A stretch of 64,000 nt of DNA from Clostridium bornimense. Lineage in GTDB: Bacteria > Bacillota > Clostridia > Clostridiales > Clostridiaceae. The position numbers and the translations under genes were made by a program. Shown here in pieces: positions 55,702 to 63,556 of the stretch (its first letter is position 1; every line of letters starts with the position of its first letter). The notes beneath the pieces are model-generated. The model made no database searches. It was not told the DNA's origin and saw nothing but the letters and a program-made list of their open reading frames with translations. The stretch lies in assembly GCF_018917145.1 (NCBI RefSeq), contig NZ_JAHLOD010000004.1, positions 1 through 64,000 of the forward strand. The letters run 5' to 3'.

Positions 55702-55839
55702 TTAATTTTCGCAAGCTAAGTTTGCAACTGTACAAGAAGTTTTACATGCTGATTGGCATGAGTTAGCACATTCTTTACATCCTGGTTTATTTAAGCTATT
55801 TTTAATGTTAGTTTTATTAATAGTCTTTATATGTTTCAT
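55702..55839 (-). CDS. scfA: SCIFF ranthipeptide precursor (six cysteines in forty-five residues)
   Basis: Exactly 45 residues from the ATG at 55839 (GGAGG site). Leader: MKHIKTINKTNIKNSLNKPG. Core: six cysteines at 21, 24, 28, 32, 36 and 43, with CKECANSCQSACKTSC the diagnostic block. ScfB joins each core cysteine to a nearby residue by a thioether. Ranthipeptides of this class have been linked to quorum-sensing-like control in solvent-forming clostridia, but the function here is inferred. The longer frame to 55920 has no ribosome site. Confidence 0.95.
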   Translation of the reverse strand: MKHIKTINKTNIKNSLNKPGCKECANSCQSACKTSCTVANLACEN

Positions 55840-55941
55840 ATATATTCCTCCATTCTGAACATTACCATGGTAATTATACCACAATATTCTTTCAAAATAA
55901 ACACTATAGTATCTTGACATCTCATATAAAATGTGATTTTG

Positions 55942-56304
55942 TTAATACCTTGTATTTATGCCAAGCATTCCCGATAAAGTGCCTGATATTAATGCAATAA
56001 CTACCCTCAAGATATCTCTATAATTAAAAGCAAATCCCCTACCCGCTATACCAGCTAAAAGATAAAAAATTGTCATATAAAATAATGCTACCATCATACC
56101 ATTTATCCAACCATTTTTTCCATTCTTCCTTGCTGCATATATAGCTCCATATACAACAGATATTAAAGATATAATAAGCAACGTACTTGATTTAACACCA
56201 TCTGATACATCTGTAAAATTAGTAATTATAGCAAGTACAAACAATGCTATTACTGTGATAACAAATGCTCTAAAGACCCCTTTTAAACAATTACTGTATC
56301 CCAC
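55942..56304 (-). CDS. TIGR04086-family membrane protein
   Basis: 120 residues from the GTG at 56304, which has GGAGG at the right distance; the frame runs 7 codons further. Four predicted membrane helices with short loops and the conserved YAARKNGKNGWINGM-like loop (about 62-76). This family is almost always found next to yajC and the SCIFF genes in clostridia, as here. A role in SCIFF export or in the Sec system has been suggested by context only. Confidence 0.82.
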   Translation of the reverse strand: MGYSNCLKGVFRAFVITVIALFVLAIITNFTDVSDGVKSSTLLIISLISVVYGAIYAARKNGKNGWINGMMVALFYMTIFYLLAGIAGRGFAFNYRDILRVVIALISGTLSGMLGINTRY

Positions 56305-56325
56305 TTTTACCTCCAAAAAGAACAC

Positions 56326-56366
56326 CCCCCTTTTTCATACATACTAAATATCTATGAAAAAGAGGG
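56326..56366 (-). terminator. Hairpin between yajC and the TIGR04086 gene
   Basis: CCCCCTTTTTCATA pairs with TATGAAAAAGAGGG (two mismatches) around a 13-base loop. On the minus strand TGTTCTTTTT follows. Possible terminator of the queA-tgt-yajC transcript; the unusual A/T-rich stem makes an attenuator also possible. Confidence 0.6.
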
Positions 56367-56386
56367 ATATTTTATACTATATTTTT

Positions 56387-56659
56387 TTATTTACTAACTT
56401 CTTCAGTAAGAACTGTTCCTATAGCTTCTTTAGTAAACTCAATTTTAACCTTATCTGGTCCTGATACTATTACAATTGTATCCTCTTGAATCTTTACTAT
56501 CTTTCCAATTATACCGCCTTTAGTCATTATCTTATCATTTACCTTAATTTCGCTTAACATTTTAGCAAATTTTTTTCTTCTTTTTGATTCCGGTAAAAAA
56601 ATCATTAAGTACATTAACCCTAATAAAAGTATAGGGAAAAGTAATTGCATCCATTGCAT
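56387..56659 (-). CDS. yajC: Preprotein translocase subunit YajC
   Basis: 90 residues: one N-terminal membrane helix (about 7-23) followed by FLPESKRRKKFAKMLSEIKV and a small soluble domain with KIMTKGGIIGKIVKIQEDTI. This is the standard YajC form, an accessory of SecDF. It is 12 bases after tgt, as in the widely conserved queA-tgt-yajC-secDF order. Confidence 0.95.
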   Translation of the reverse strand: MQWMQLLFPILLLGLMYLMIFLPESKRRKKFAKMLSEIKVNDKIMTKGGIIGKIVKIQEDTIVIVSGPDKVKIEFTKEAIGTVLTEEVSK

Positions 56660-56671
56660 GTTTTTATCCTC

Positions 56672-57808
56672 CTACGCTTTTCCTTGCCAACTAGCAAGCT
56701 TTTCTTCTTTGAACGACTTGAAATAGCCGCCATCTATTGCAGCTCTGATATCCTCCATAAGCTTATTATAGAAATAAAGATTATGAAGAACACAAAGTCT
56801 CATAGCTAATAGTTCTTTAGCTTTAAATAAGTGTCTTATGTAAGCCTTACTATAATGCTTACATGCTGGACACTGACATCCTTCATCTATTGGTGTAGAA
56901 TCTAATTCATATTTAGCATTTTTTAAATTTATTTTTCCATGAGCAGTAAACACATGACCATGTCTACCATTTCTAGCAGGTAAAACACAATCAAAGAAAT
57001 CAACCCCTCTATCTACAGCTTCTAATATATTGCTTGGAAGCCCTACACCCATCAAATATAATGGCTTATTATCTGGCATATGTGGTGCTACAGCTTCAAT
57101 AGTTCTATACATCTCCTCATGAGTTTCTCCTACTGCTAATCCACCTATAGCATACCCATCTAAATCCATTTTAACTATTTCCTTAGCATGAGCTATTCTT
57201 ATATCTTCATATACTCCACCTTGATTTATACCAAATAAAAGTTGTTCTTTATTTATTGTATCTTCAAGAGAATTTAATCTATCCATCTCATTTTTGCATC
57301 TTTCAAGCCATCTTGTAGTTCTTGCAACTGAATCTAATACATATGGTCTCTCTGAAGGGTTTGGTATACATTCATCAAATGCCATAGCAATAGTAGATGC
57401 TAAATTAGATTGTATTTGCATAGATTCCTCTGGTCCCATAAAAATCTTTTTTCCATCAATATGAGATGAGAAATATACACCCTCTTCTTTAATTTTTCTC
57501 ATAGACGCTAAAGAGAACACTTGGAATCCACCTGAATCTGTAAGAATCGGTCTATCCCAATTCATAAACTTATGAAGCCCTCCCATAGCCTTAACTACCT
57601 TATCTCCTGGTCTTAAATGAAGATGATAAGTATTTGATAATTCTACCTGACATCCAATATCTTTAAGATCCATAGAAGAAACAGCACCCTTTATAGCAGC
57701 TAAAGTTCCTACATTCATAAAAACAGGTGTTTCAATTACACCATGTACTGTTTCAAATCTTCCTCTTTTAGCATTTCCATCTTTTTTCAACAAAGTATAT
57801 TTTGCCAT
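56672..57808 (-). CDS. tgt: Queuine (preQ1) tRNA-ribosyltransferase
   Basis: Swaps guanine-34 for preQ1 in GUN-anticodon tRNAs. 378 residues. Substrate-site ILTDSGGFQVFSL, GINQGGVYEDIR, and the nucleophile Asp in FFDCVLPARNGRHG are present. The zinc site is CQCPACKHYSKAYIRHL with a late His. It follows queA, but a reversed repeat copy (H) has entered the space between them. Confidence 0.97.
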   Translation of the reverse strand: MAKYTLLKKDGNAKRGRFETVHGVIETPVFMNVGTLAAIKGAVSSMDLKDIGCQVELSNTYHLHLRPGDKVVKAMGGLHKFMNWDRPILTDSGGFQVFSLASMRKIKEEGVYFSSHIDGKKIFMGPEESMQIQSNLASTIAMAFDECIPNPSERPYVLDSVARTTRWLERCKNEMDRLNSLEDTINKEQLLFGINQGGVYEDIRIAHAKEIVKMDLDGYAIGGLAVGETHEEMYRTIEAVAPHMPDNKPLYLMGVGLPSNILEAVDRGVDFFDCVLPARNGRHGHVFTAHGKINLKNAKYELDSTPIDEGCQCPACKHYSKAYIRHLFKAKELLAMRLCVLHNLYFYNKLMEDIRAAIDGGYFKSFKEEKLASWQGKA

Positions 57809-57832
57809 CTATAATAACGTTCCTTTCTATCA

Positions 57833-57937
57833 GTGCATGTAAGTGCACAGTTTTCAGTGCACTCCCCAAGCTACTTCCGCCGTCCGCAGGACTACATTAT
57901 TTTCCCCACCGGGGAAAATTAACCTTCACTGTGCACT
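57833..57937 (-). repeat. Dispersed structured repeat, copy H (reversed, short)
   Basis: Read on the minus strand: AGTGCACAGTGAAGG units, hairpin TTTTCCCC-ggt-GGGGAAAA (a G-C pair longer than other copies), AGTCCTGCGGACGG, then AGTAGCTTGGGGAGTGCACTG and ACTGTGCACTT units. The hairpin core is missing. This copy alone runs in the direction of the genes, and it lies inside the queA-tgt operon. It reaches to the queA stop codon. Confidence 0.75.
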
Positions 57938-58958
57938 ATTTAATAAACATAGCATCTCCAAAAGAAAAGAACTTATATCTTTCCTCTACCGCTATATTGT
58001 ATGCATTTAATATTTTTTCTCTATCACTTAATGCTGATACTAACATAAGTAATGTTGATTCTGGTAAGTGGAAGTTTGTTATAAGTGCATCCACTACTTT
58101 AAATTCATAACCTGGATATATAAATATATTAGTCCATCCACTTCCTGGTATAACTTTTCCTTTTTCAGAGGAAGATTCTACTGTTCTTATAGATGTTGTA
58201 CCTACACAGATTACTCTTCCACCATTTTCTTTTGTTTCATTGATTACTTTTGCACTCTCTTCACTTATTTCAAAGTACTCTGAATGCATAAAGTGATTTT
58301 CAATATCTTCTACTTTTACTGGTCTAAAAGTTCCAAGTCCTACATGAAGTGTAACATATACAATATTTATTCCTTTTTCTTTTATTCTTTCAAGTAATTC
58401 TTCAGTGAAATGAAGTCCTGCTGTTGGTGCCGCAGCAGATCCTGAATTTTTAGAATAAACAGTTTGATATGCTTCCTTATCTTCTAACTTTTCTGTTATA
58501 TACGGAGGTAGTGGCATCTCTCCAAGTTTATCTAATACTTCTTCAAATATTCCTTCGTATGAAAACTCTACTATTCTGCTTCCTTCATCAGATATATCAA
58601 CAACTTTTGCCTTAAGTAATCCATCACCAAAAACAAATGTTGTTCCTATTTTTGCTCTTTTACCAGGCTTAACTAGAGTTTGCCATTTATCTTTATCTAT
58701 TCTCTTTAAAAGAAGAAACTCCATTTTTCCTTTAGTATCTTCTTTTTCTCCTATAAGTCTTGCAGGAATTACCCTCGTATCATTTAGTACTAAAGTATCT
58801 CCTTTTTGTAACTGATCATATATGTCATAAAAATGTTTATGTTCAATTTCTCCTGTTTTCTTATCCATAACTAATAGTCTACACTGATCTCTATCTTTAT
58901 ACGGTGTTTGACCTATAAGTTCTTCTGGAAGATGAAAGTCGAAATCTGAAACCTTCAT
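57936..58958 (-). CDS. queA: S-adenosylmethionine:tRNA ribosyltransferase-isomerase
   Basis: Adds the epoxycyclopentane ring to preQ1 in tRNA using the ribosyl part of SAM. 340 residues, standard length. Conserved stretches include [45 protein letters not shown] and the C-terminal [16 protein letters not shown]. It lies 6 bases after ruvB, so ruvA-ruvB-queA(-tgt) form one unit. Confidence 0.97.
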   Translation of the reverse strand: MKVSDFDFHLPEELIGQTPYKDRDQCRLLVMDKKTGEIEHKHFYDIYDQLQKGDTLVLNDTRVIPARLIGEKEDTKGKMEFLLLKRIDKDKWQTLVKPGKRAKIGTTFVFGDGLLKAKVVDISDEGSRIVEFSYEGIFEEVLDKLGEMPLPPYITEKLEDKEAYQTVYSKNSGSAAAPTAGLHFTEELLERIKEKGINIVYVTLHVGLGTFRPVKVEDIENHFMHSEYFEISEESAKVINETKENGGRVICVGTTSIRTVESSSEKGKVIPGSGWTNIFIYPGYEFKVVDALITNFHLPESTLLMLVSALSDREKILNAYNIAVEERYKFFSFGDAMFIK

Positions 58959-58964
58959 AGTTTA

Positions 58965-59999
58965 TTACTCCTTATCTAAAAAGTTAATTTGATTTGAATT
59001 TTCTTTTTTATTTTTCTTATATCCTAAATGTTCATAAGCCTTATCTGTAGCTATCCTACCCCTTGGCGTTCTAACAATGAAACCTTTTTGAAGAAGATAT
59101 GGTTCATATACATCTTCAATAGTACCCAACTCTTCACTTATAAAATAAGATAATGTTTCTACTCCTACTGGTCCACCATTAAAAGATTCTATGATAGCTT
59201 TAAGAATTTTATTGTCCACCTTATCAAAGCCTTCACTATCGACTTCCATAAGATTTAATGCTTCCCTCGCACTATCTATATCAATAATACCATCACACTT
59301 AACATCTGCATAATCTCTTACTCTTTTCAATAGCCTGTTAGCTATTCTAGGCGTACCTCTACTTCTCTTACCTATCTCCATAGCTGCAGCACTATCCATA
59401 TCAACATCTAAGATTTCTCCAGACCTCATTATGATTTCTTTTAGTTCATTATCATTATAAAATTCCATAGAGCACATTACTCCAAATCTATCTCTAAGTG
59501 GTGCTGTTAAAAGGCCTACTCTAGTAGTTGCACCAATTAAAGTAAATTTAGGCAAATCTATTCTTATTGATTTTGCTGCAGCACCTTTACCTATAACTAT
59601 ATCCAAAGCATAATCTTCCATTGCAGGATATAAGATTTCTTCTACAGATCTATTCAACCTGTGAATTTCATCTATAAAAAGTACGTCATAAGGAGATAAT
59701 GTTGTCAATATTGCAGCTAAATCACCAGCTCTTTCAATGGCTGGTCCTGATGTTACCTTAAGATTACCACCCATTTCTTTAGCAATAATATTAGCTAATG
59801 TTGTCTTTCCAAGCCCTGGAGGTCCATATAACAACACGTGATCTAGCGCTTCATTTCTCTTCTTTGCAGCTTTTATAAAAATAGATAATTTTTCTTTTAC
59901 CTTTTCTTGACCAATATATTCTGCCAAGTTTTCTGGTCTTAAAGAATACTCTACTTCTTCCCCAATTTTTATATCTGGTGAGATCAATCTATCATCCAT
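58965..59999 (-). CDS. ruvB: Holliday junction branch migration helicase RuvB
   Basis: 344 residues. AAA+ ATPase with Walker [14 protein letters not shown] (about 58-70), Walker [14 protein letters not shown], sensor 1 [11 protein letters not shown], arginine finger in LRDRFGVM, and a C-terminal winged helix ([19 protein letters not shown]). Drives branch migration on RuvA-bound junctions. 12 bases after ruvA. Confidence 0.98.
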   Translation of the reverse strand: MDDRLISPDIKIGEEVEYSLRPENLAEYIGQEKVKEKLSIFIKAAKKRNEALDHVLLYGPPGLGKTTLANIIAKEMGGNLKVTSGPAIERAGDLAAILTTLSPYDVLFIDEIHRLNRSVEEILYPAMEDYALDIVIGKGAAAKSIRIDLPKFTLIGATTRVGLLTAPLRDRFGVMCSMEFYNDNELKEIIMRSGEILDVDMDSAAAMEIGKRSRGTPRIANRLLKRVRDYADVKCDGIIDIDSAREALNLMEVDSEGFDKVDNKILKAIIESFNGGPVGVETLSYFISEELGTIEDVYEPYLLQKGFIVRTPRGRIATDKAYEHLGYKKNKKENSNQINFLDKE

Positions 60000-60011
60000 C
60001 TAAAATCACCT

Positions 60012-60614
60012 TCAATTCATAAGAAGTTTTAACGCTTCTTTAATAATATTCTCTATAGTCTCAGTAAGAGTAGCCTTTTTAAGTGCCTTTTCTATTTCCT
60101 TCTCGCCATATCCTAATGCTAATAAAGCCTCTCTTACTTCTGCAATCTTATTATTATCGATATTATCTACAATTGAAATATCGTCTACAGTAATACCTTC
60201 ACTTATTTGTTCCTTATATAACTTATCCTTAAGTTCTAATATAATTCTTTGTGCTATCTTCTTACCTATTCCCTGTGCCTTAATTATAAATTTTTCATCA
60301 CCGGAAACTATTGCATATTTTATATTAGTTACATTACCAATAGATAAAATAGATAATGCTGCCTTAGCACCTACACCATTTATATTTGTAAGGTTATTAA
60401 ATAATTCTAACTCTTCTTCTGTTATAAATCCATATAATCCAATAAAATCTTCTCTAACTACTTGTTTTAAATAAACAAATACTTCTTGATCTAAGTCTGG
60501 AAGAGCTGCCATTGTACTTCCCGATGTAAATATCTTATAACCAATTCCTTGATTCTCTATAATAATATAATCTTTCTTAAACCCTTTATATATTCCTTTT
60601 ATATATTCGTACAA
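60012..60614 (-). CDS. ruvA: Holliday junction DNA-binding protein RuvA
   Basis: About 200 residues. OB domain (1-63), two helix-hairpin-helix motifs (LTNINGVGAKAALSILS and KAQGIGKKIAQRIILEL), and the C-terminal RuvB-binding domain after an acidic linker. The start is uncertain: relatives begin MYEYIKG, which fits TTG at 60614, while TTG at 60626 is nearer an AGAGG site. First gene of ruvA-ruvB-queA-tgt. Confidence 0.95.
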   Translation of the reverse strand: MYEYIKGIYKGFKKDYIIIENQGIGYKIFTSGSTMAALPDLDQEVFVYLKQVVREDFIGLYGFITEEELELFNNLTNINGVGAKAALSILSIGNVTNIKYAIVSGDEKFIIKAQGIGKKIAQRIILELKDKLYKEQISEGITVDDISIVDNIDNNKIAEVREALLALGYGEKEIEKALKKATLTETIENIIKEALKLLMN

Positions 60615-60719
60615 ATTTTTCGTCAAAGACCTCTTTGACTTCCCCCTCTCACATACTTAGTCATTTTATACTTTAACATTGAAATAGTTTTTTATCAAGG
60701 GAAGGATTTTAAAAAACAG

Positions 60720-60905
60720 TAACAATTGACGATTCAATCAGTTCACATTTTCAGTGCACAGTTTGAGAATGAATAGGTAATAGTGAATAGTGTAGGAAAC
60801 TAAAGCTTACTATATATCCAAAAATGTCTCACTTACAATCTCAGAAATTGCCCAAAGGAAATTTCATAAATCACTGTGCACTTATATATACCTTTGCACT
60901 GATAA
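60720..60905 (+). repeat. Dispersed structured repeat, copy I (core mostly lost)
   Basis: TTCACATT and CAGTGCACAG units on the left, a middle of about 60 bases without the main hairpin, then CACTTACAATCTCAGAAATT with a decayed third hairpin, and CACTGTGCAC / TTTGCACTG units on the right. It lies between ruvA and an unknown gene, next to a possible terminator (GGTGA/TCACC arms, 60913-60956). Confidence 0.65.
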
Positions 60906-60970
60906 TAAAACAGGTGACTGCCACAAAATTTATTCATTAATATGACATCACCCTATTCTACTAGCAATTA

Positions 60971-61624
60971 TTATGAAATAAATACATGAAGATAATTTCT
61001 AATATTATCATCACTATCTTCTTTAATTTGTGCCTTACCTTCTTGTATAGGTCTAAGATCTGAACTTTCTCTTATTTGTAATTTAATATCTGTATTTCGC
61101 ACAAGCTTTAATTGTCCACTACCATCTACCTTATATACATTAACTAAGCTATTTTCTGTCTTAAGTACATAAGGTCTTTCATATTGATAATGAGTAAAAA
61201 TCACCTTACCATTTTCTAGAGATGTTACATATAAGTTTTTATTTATAACAAACTCTCTATCGATTAAATTTTCCTTACTTCTCATATTTAAATCTTCAAT
61301 TTTACCACTATCGTTATATATCTTTATCTTATTTAAATAATTCAACTTCTCTTTTTCTAATACACTAGAAGGTTCTTTTTCTTCAAAATTATCAATTGCT
61401 CTTATTGTTACAGTTCTTAATATAACTTCTTCATTATCCTTTACTAATGTATTTGAAAATTCGTTCATGGTTTGTAAAACTTCATCATCATTGTTATTAA
61501 CAAGGTATACTATAACACTACCTAATGCTACTATAATTAATAGTAATGTTCCAATAATTATATCTCTAATATTAACTTTATTAAATCTTATCTTTGGATA
61601 TTTATTTAAAGAATTATCACTCAT
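60971..61624 (-). CDS. Membrane-anchored protein of unknown function
   Basis: 217 residues. A basic cytoplasmic N-terminus (1-20), one membrane helix (about 22-42, IIIGTLLLIIVALGSVIVYL) and a mostly beta extracellular domain. No lipobox, catalytic motif or known family is seen. Context is yebC upstream and ruvA downstream. A sporulation or envelope role is possible for such a single-pass protein, but nothing in the sequence proves it. Confidence 0.6.
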   Translation of the reverse strand: MSDNSLNKYPKIRFNKVNIRDIIIGTLLLIIVALGSVIVYLVNNNDDEVLQTMNEFSNTLVKDNEEVILRTVTIRAIDNFEEKEPSSVLEKEKLNYLNKIKIYNDSGKIEDLNMRSKENLIDREFVINKNLYVTSLENGKVIFTHYQYERPYVLKTENSLVNVYKVDGSGQLKLVRNTDIKLQIRESSDLRPIQEGKAQIKEDSDDNIRNYLHVFIS

Positions 61625-61739
61625 AATACCACTCCTTTTTTAAGTATTATGGACAACAACTCATTTTTTAATCATATTTTTACAAATTTCAAATCTAAAT
61701 TATCATTATTTTTAAATTTTGATATTTATTAATTCTTAC

Positions 61740-61785
61740 TCTACATGTACTTTTCCTGTACCTCAATATATATCTGTACACTAAA
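61740..61785 (+). repeat. Probable decayed right end of the dispersed repeat
   Basis: CTGTACCTCAATATATATCTGTACACTAA resembles, in pieces, the right-end trail CTGTGCACTGATATATACCT of copies D and I with G-to-A/T decay. It sits against the yebC terminator, the usual position for copies. Confidence 0.35.
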
Positions 61786-61787
61786 AA

Positions 61788-61817
61788 AGCTACTACACTC
61801 TCTTTTGTGCAGTAGCT
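61788..61817 (-). terminator. Intrinsic terminator of yebC
   Basis: AGCTACTACAC pairs with GTGCAGTAGCT (one mismatch) around an 8-base loop, with T6 following on the minus strand, 16 bases after the yebC stop codon. Confidence 0.92.
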
Positions 61818-61832
61818 CAATTTTACTTAAAA

Positions 61833-62567
61833 TTATCCTTCAAATTCTTCTGGAAATTCTGCGTTGTGATAAACATTAGATACATCATCATCATCTTCTA
61901 GTCTATCAACTAACTTTTGTATTTTTGCAGCTGTTTCCATATCTACAGCTGTATAATTATCTGGTATCATAGTAATTTCAGCTGATAAGAATTCTAATCC
62001 TTTTGCTTCTAACGCTGTTCTAACAGCTCCAAAATCTTCAACAGATGTTGTTATCTCAAACACATCTCCTTCTGAAGAAAAATCTTCTGCTCCTGCATCT
62101 AGTGCAAGCATCATAACTTCATCTTCATCAAGGTCATTCTTTTCAATAACTATTTGACCTTTCTTTTGGAACATCCATGATACACAACCAGTAGCTCCTA
62201 AATTTCCATCACATTTTGTAAAGTGTGATCTTACATTACCAGCAGATCTGTTTTTATTATCAGTTAATGCTTCTACTACAAAAGCAACTCCGCCAGCGCC
62301 ATATCCTTCATATGTAATTTCTTCATAATTAACATTTTCTAATTCTCCAGAGCCTTTCTTTATAGCTCTATTTATTGTATCATTAGGCATATTAGCTGCC
62401 TTTGCCTTTGCAATTATGTTAGCAAGCTTAACATTAAGGTCTGGATTAGATCCATCCTTAGCTGCCATAGCTATTTCCTTACCTAACTTAGTAAAAATCT
62501 TTCCTCTTGCAGCATCATTCTTTCCTTTTTTAGCCGCTATATTATGCCACTTTGAATGTCCTGACAT
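61833..62567 (-). CDS. yebC: YebC/TACO1-family regulatory protein
   Basis: 244 residues. Standard start [20 protein letters not shown] and the conserved [19 protein letters not shown] and [11 protein letters not shown] stretches. Some relatives regulate transcription; others help ribosomes through difficult proline stretches. It starts the conserved yebC-ruvAB-queA-tgt neighbourhood but has its own terminator. AGGAGGGT ribosome site. Confidence 0.96.
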   Translation of the reverse strand: MSGHSKWHNIAAKKGKNDAARGKIFTKLGKEIAMAAKDGSNPDLNVKLANIIAKAKAANMPNDTINRAIKKGSGELENVNYEEITYEGYGAGGVAFVVEALTDNKNRSAGNVRSHFTKCDGNLGATGCVSWMFQKKGQIVIEKNDLDEDEVMMLALDAGAEDFSSEGDVFEITTSVEDFGAVRTALEAKGLEFLSAEITMIPDNYTAVDMETAAKIQKLVDRLEDDDDVSNVYHNAEFPEEFEG

Positions 62568-62667
62568 ATTAACCCTCCTATTTTCATAAATTAAAGTATA
62601 ACAACTTAACTTTAAATCTATATATTATTTTAAACTTATTTATATACCAATTACAAGGTAAATATTA

Positions 62668-63312
62668 TTATACCTCTGGATATAATCTATTTTCCATCTT
62701 ATAATAGTACATCTCATCATCTTCTCTTATAGCAACTTTACCATTAGTTGCTTCAATGACACTTTTCTTTACCTCTTCTATTATAGCACTTTCAAAATAT
62801 ATTTTTACCTCTACTTCATCAGTAAATACTGAATCCTCTATATGCCAATTATTAGTGCCACAAAGATATTGTATTTTCCCATACAAATCATAACTCAATT
62901 TAAAATAAACAGCTCTACCTAAAACTTTCTCAACAGGTTCACCAGCCTCAAGAGCTATAGAAGCTCCATGTGAGTAAGCTCTAACAAGCCCCCCTGTTCC
63001 TAATAACACACCACCAAAATATCTAGTTACTACAACAGCTACATTAGTAAGGCCTTTTTTCTTTATACAATCAAGAACAGGAACCCCTGCTGTACCTTGT
63101 GGCTCACCATCATCACTATACCTTTGTATCCCCATATTTTCACCAATTATATAAGCGTATACATTATGAGTAGCCTGTTTATGCATAGCCTTTATTTCAT
63201 CAACAAAAGCCCTGGCTTCCTCCTCTGACTCAACTCTTTTAGCATATCCTATAAATTCAGAACGTTTTTCTTCAAATCTATCTTCACCATATTTTAATAT
63301 CGTCTTATACAA
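62668..63312 (-). CDS. YigZ/IMPACT-family protein
   Basis: 214 residues. The N-terminal UPF0029 (IMPACT) domain has RFEEKRSEFIGYAKRVESEE, ATHNVYAYIIG, RYSDDGEPQGTAGVP and VVTRYFGGVLLGTGGLVRAY. The C-terminal 65 residues are the DUF1949 ferredoxin-like domain. Relatives bind ribosomes or regulate translation; the function is not settled. GGAGGAAT site. It is apparently a single gene. Confidence 0.92.
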   Translation of the reverse strand: MYKTILKYGEDRFEEKRSEFIGYAKRVESEEEARAFVDEIKAMHKQATHNVYAYIIGENMGIQRYSDDGEPQGTAGVPVLDCIKKKGLTNVAVVVTRYFGGVLLGTGGLVRAYSHGASIALEAGEPVEKVLGRAVYFKLSYDLYGKIQYLCGTNNWHIEDSVFTDEVEVKIYFESAIIEEVKKSVIEATNGKVAIREDDEMYYYKMENRLYPEV

Positions 63313-63332
63313 AAAATATTCCTCCTTTAGCA

Positions 63333-63556
63333 GTGCTCAGTGAAAATACATTCCTTATTCACTAATAAGTTATATACCGTGCACATCTAATCAATTTTTA
63401 AGTTTACTTGTTTTAAATCCAAACTTCCAACTTAACCATGTTATTAAAATTAATAATATCATATAAATATATTTTAATATTGGAATACCTATAAAAACAA
63501 TACCAACATGAATTACTGCAATAAAATCTGTGACTTGTGCCCTCATACTTGTGCCC
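63333..63556. repeat. Repeat end units flanking a small ORF (copy L)
   Basis: GCAGTGCTCAGTG and CCGTGCACATC units (63333-63386) and CTTGTGCCCTCATACTTGTGCCCT units (63532-63556) bracket about 145 bases that do not match the usual core. The right-hand units run into the end of the HEAT-repeat gene and provide its last codons and stop. Confidence 0.5.
63391..63546 (-). CDS. Small membrane ORF, probably a gene remnant
   Basis: 51 codons from the ATG at 63546, which overlaps the stop of the HEAT gene by 4 bases. It has one long hydrophobic stretch or two short helices (FIAVIHVGIVFIGIPI, then YMILLILITWLSW) and a basic end. The first four or five residues come from repeat units, so it may be the tail of a lost membrane-protein gene. 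No ribosome site of note; expression would need coupling to the upstream gene. Confidence 0.35.
   Translation of the reverse strand: MRAQVTDFIAVIHVGIVFIGIPILKYIYMILLILITWLSWKFGFKTSKLKN

Noticed and set aside
57833-57937. CRISPR-like array from repeated GTGCAC/GTGCC units
   Set aside because: Units are under 12 bases, irregularly spaced, without spacers of constant length, and no cas genes are present.
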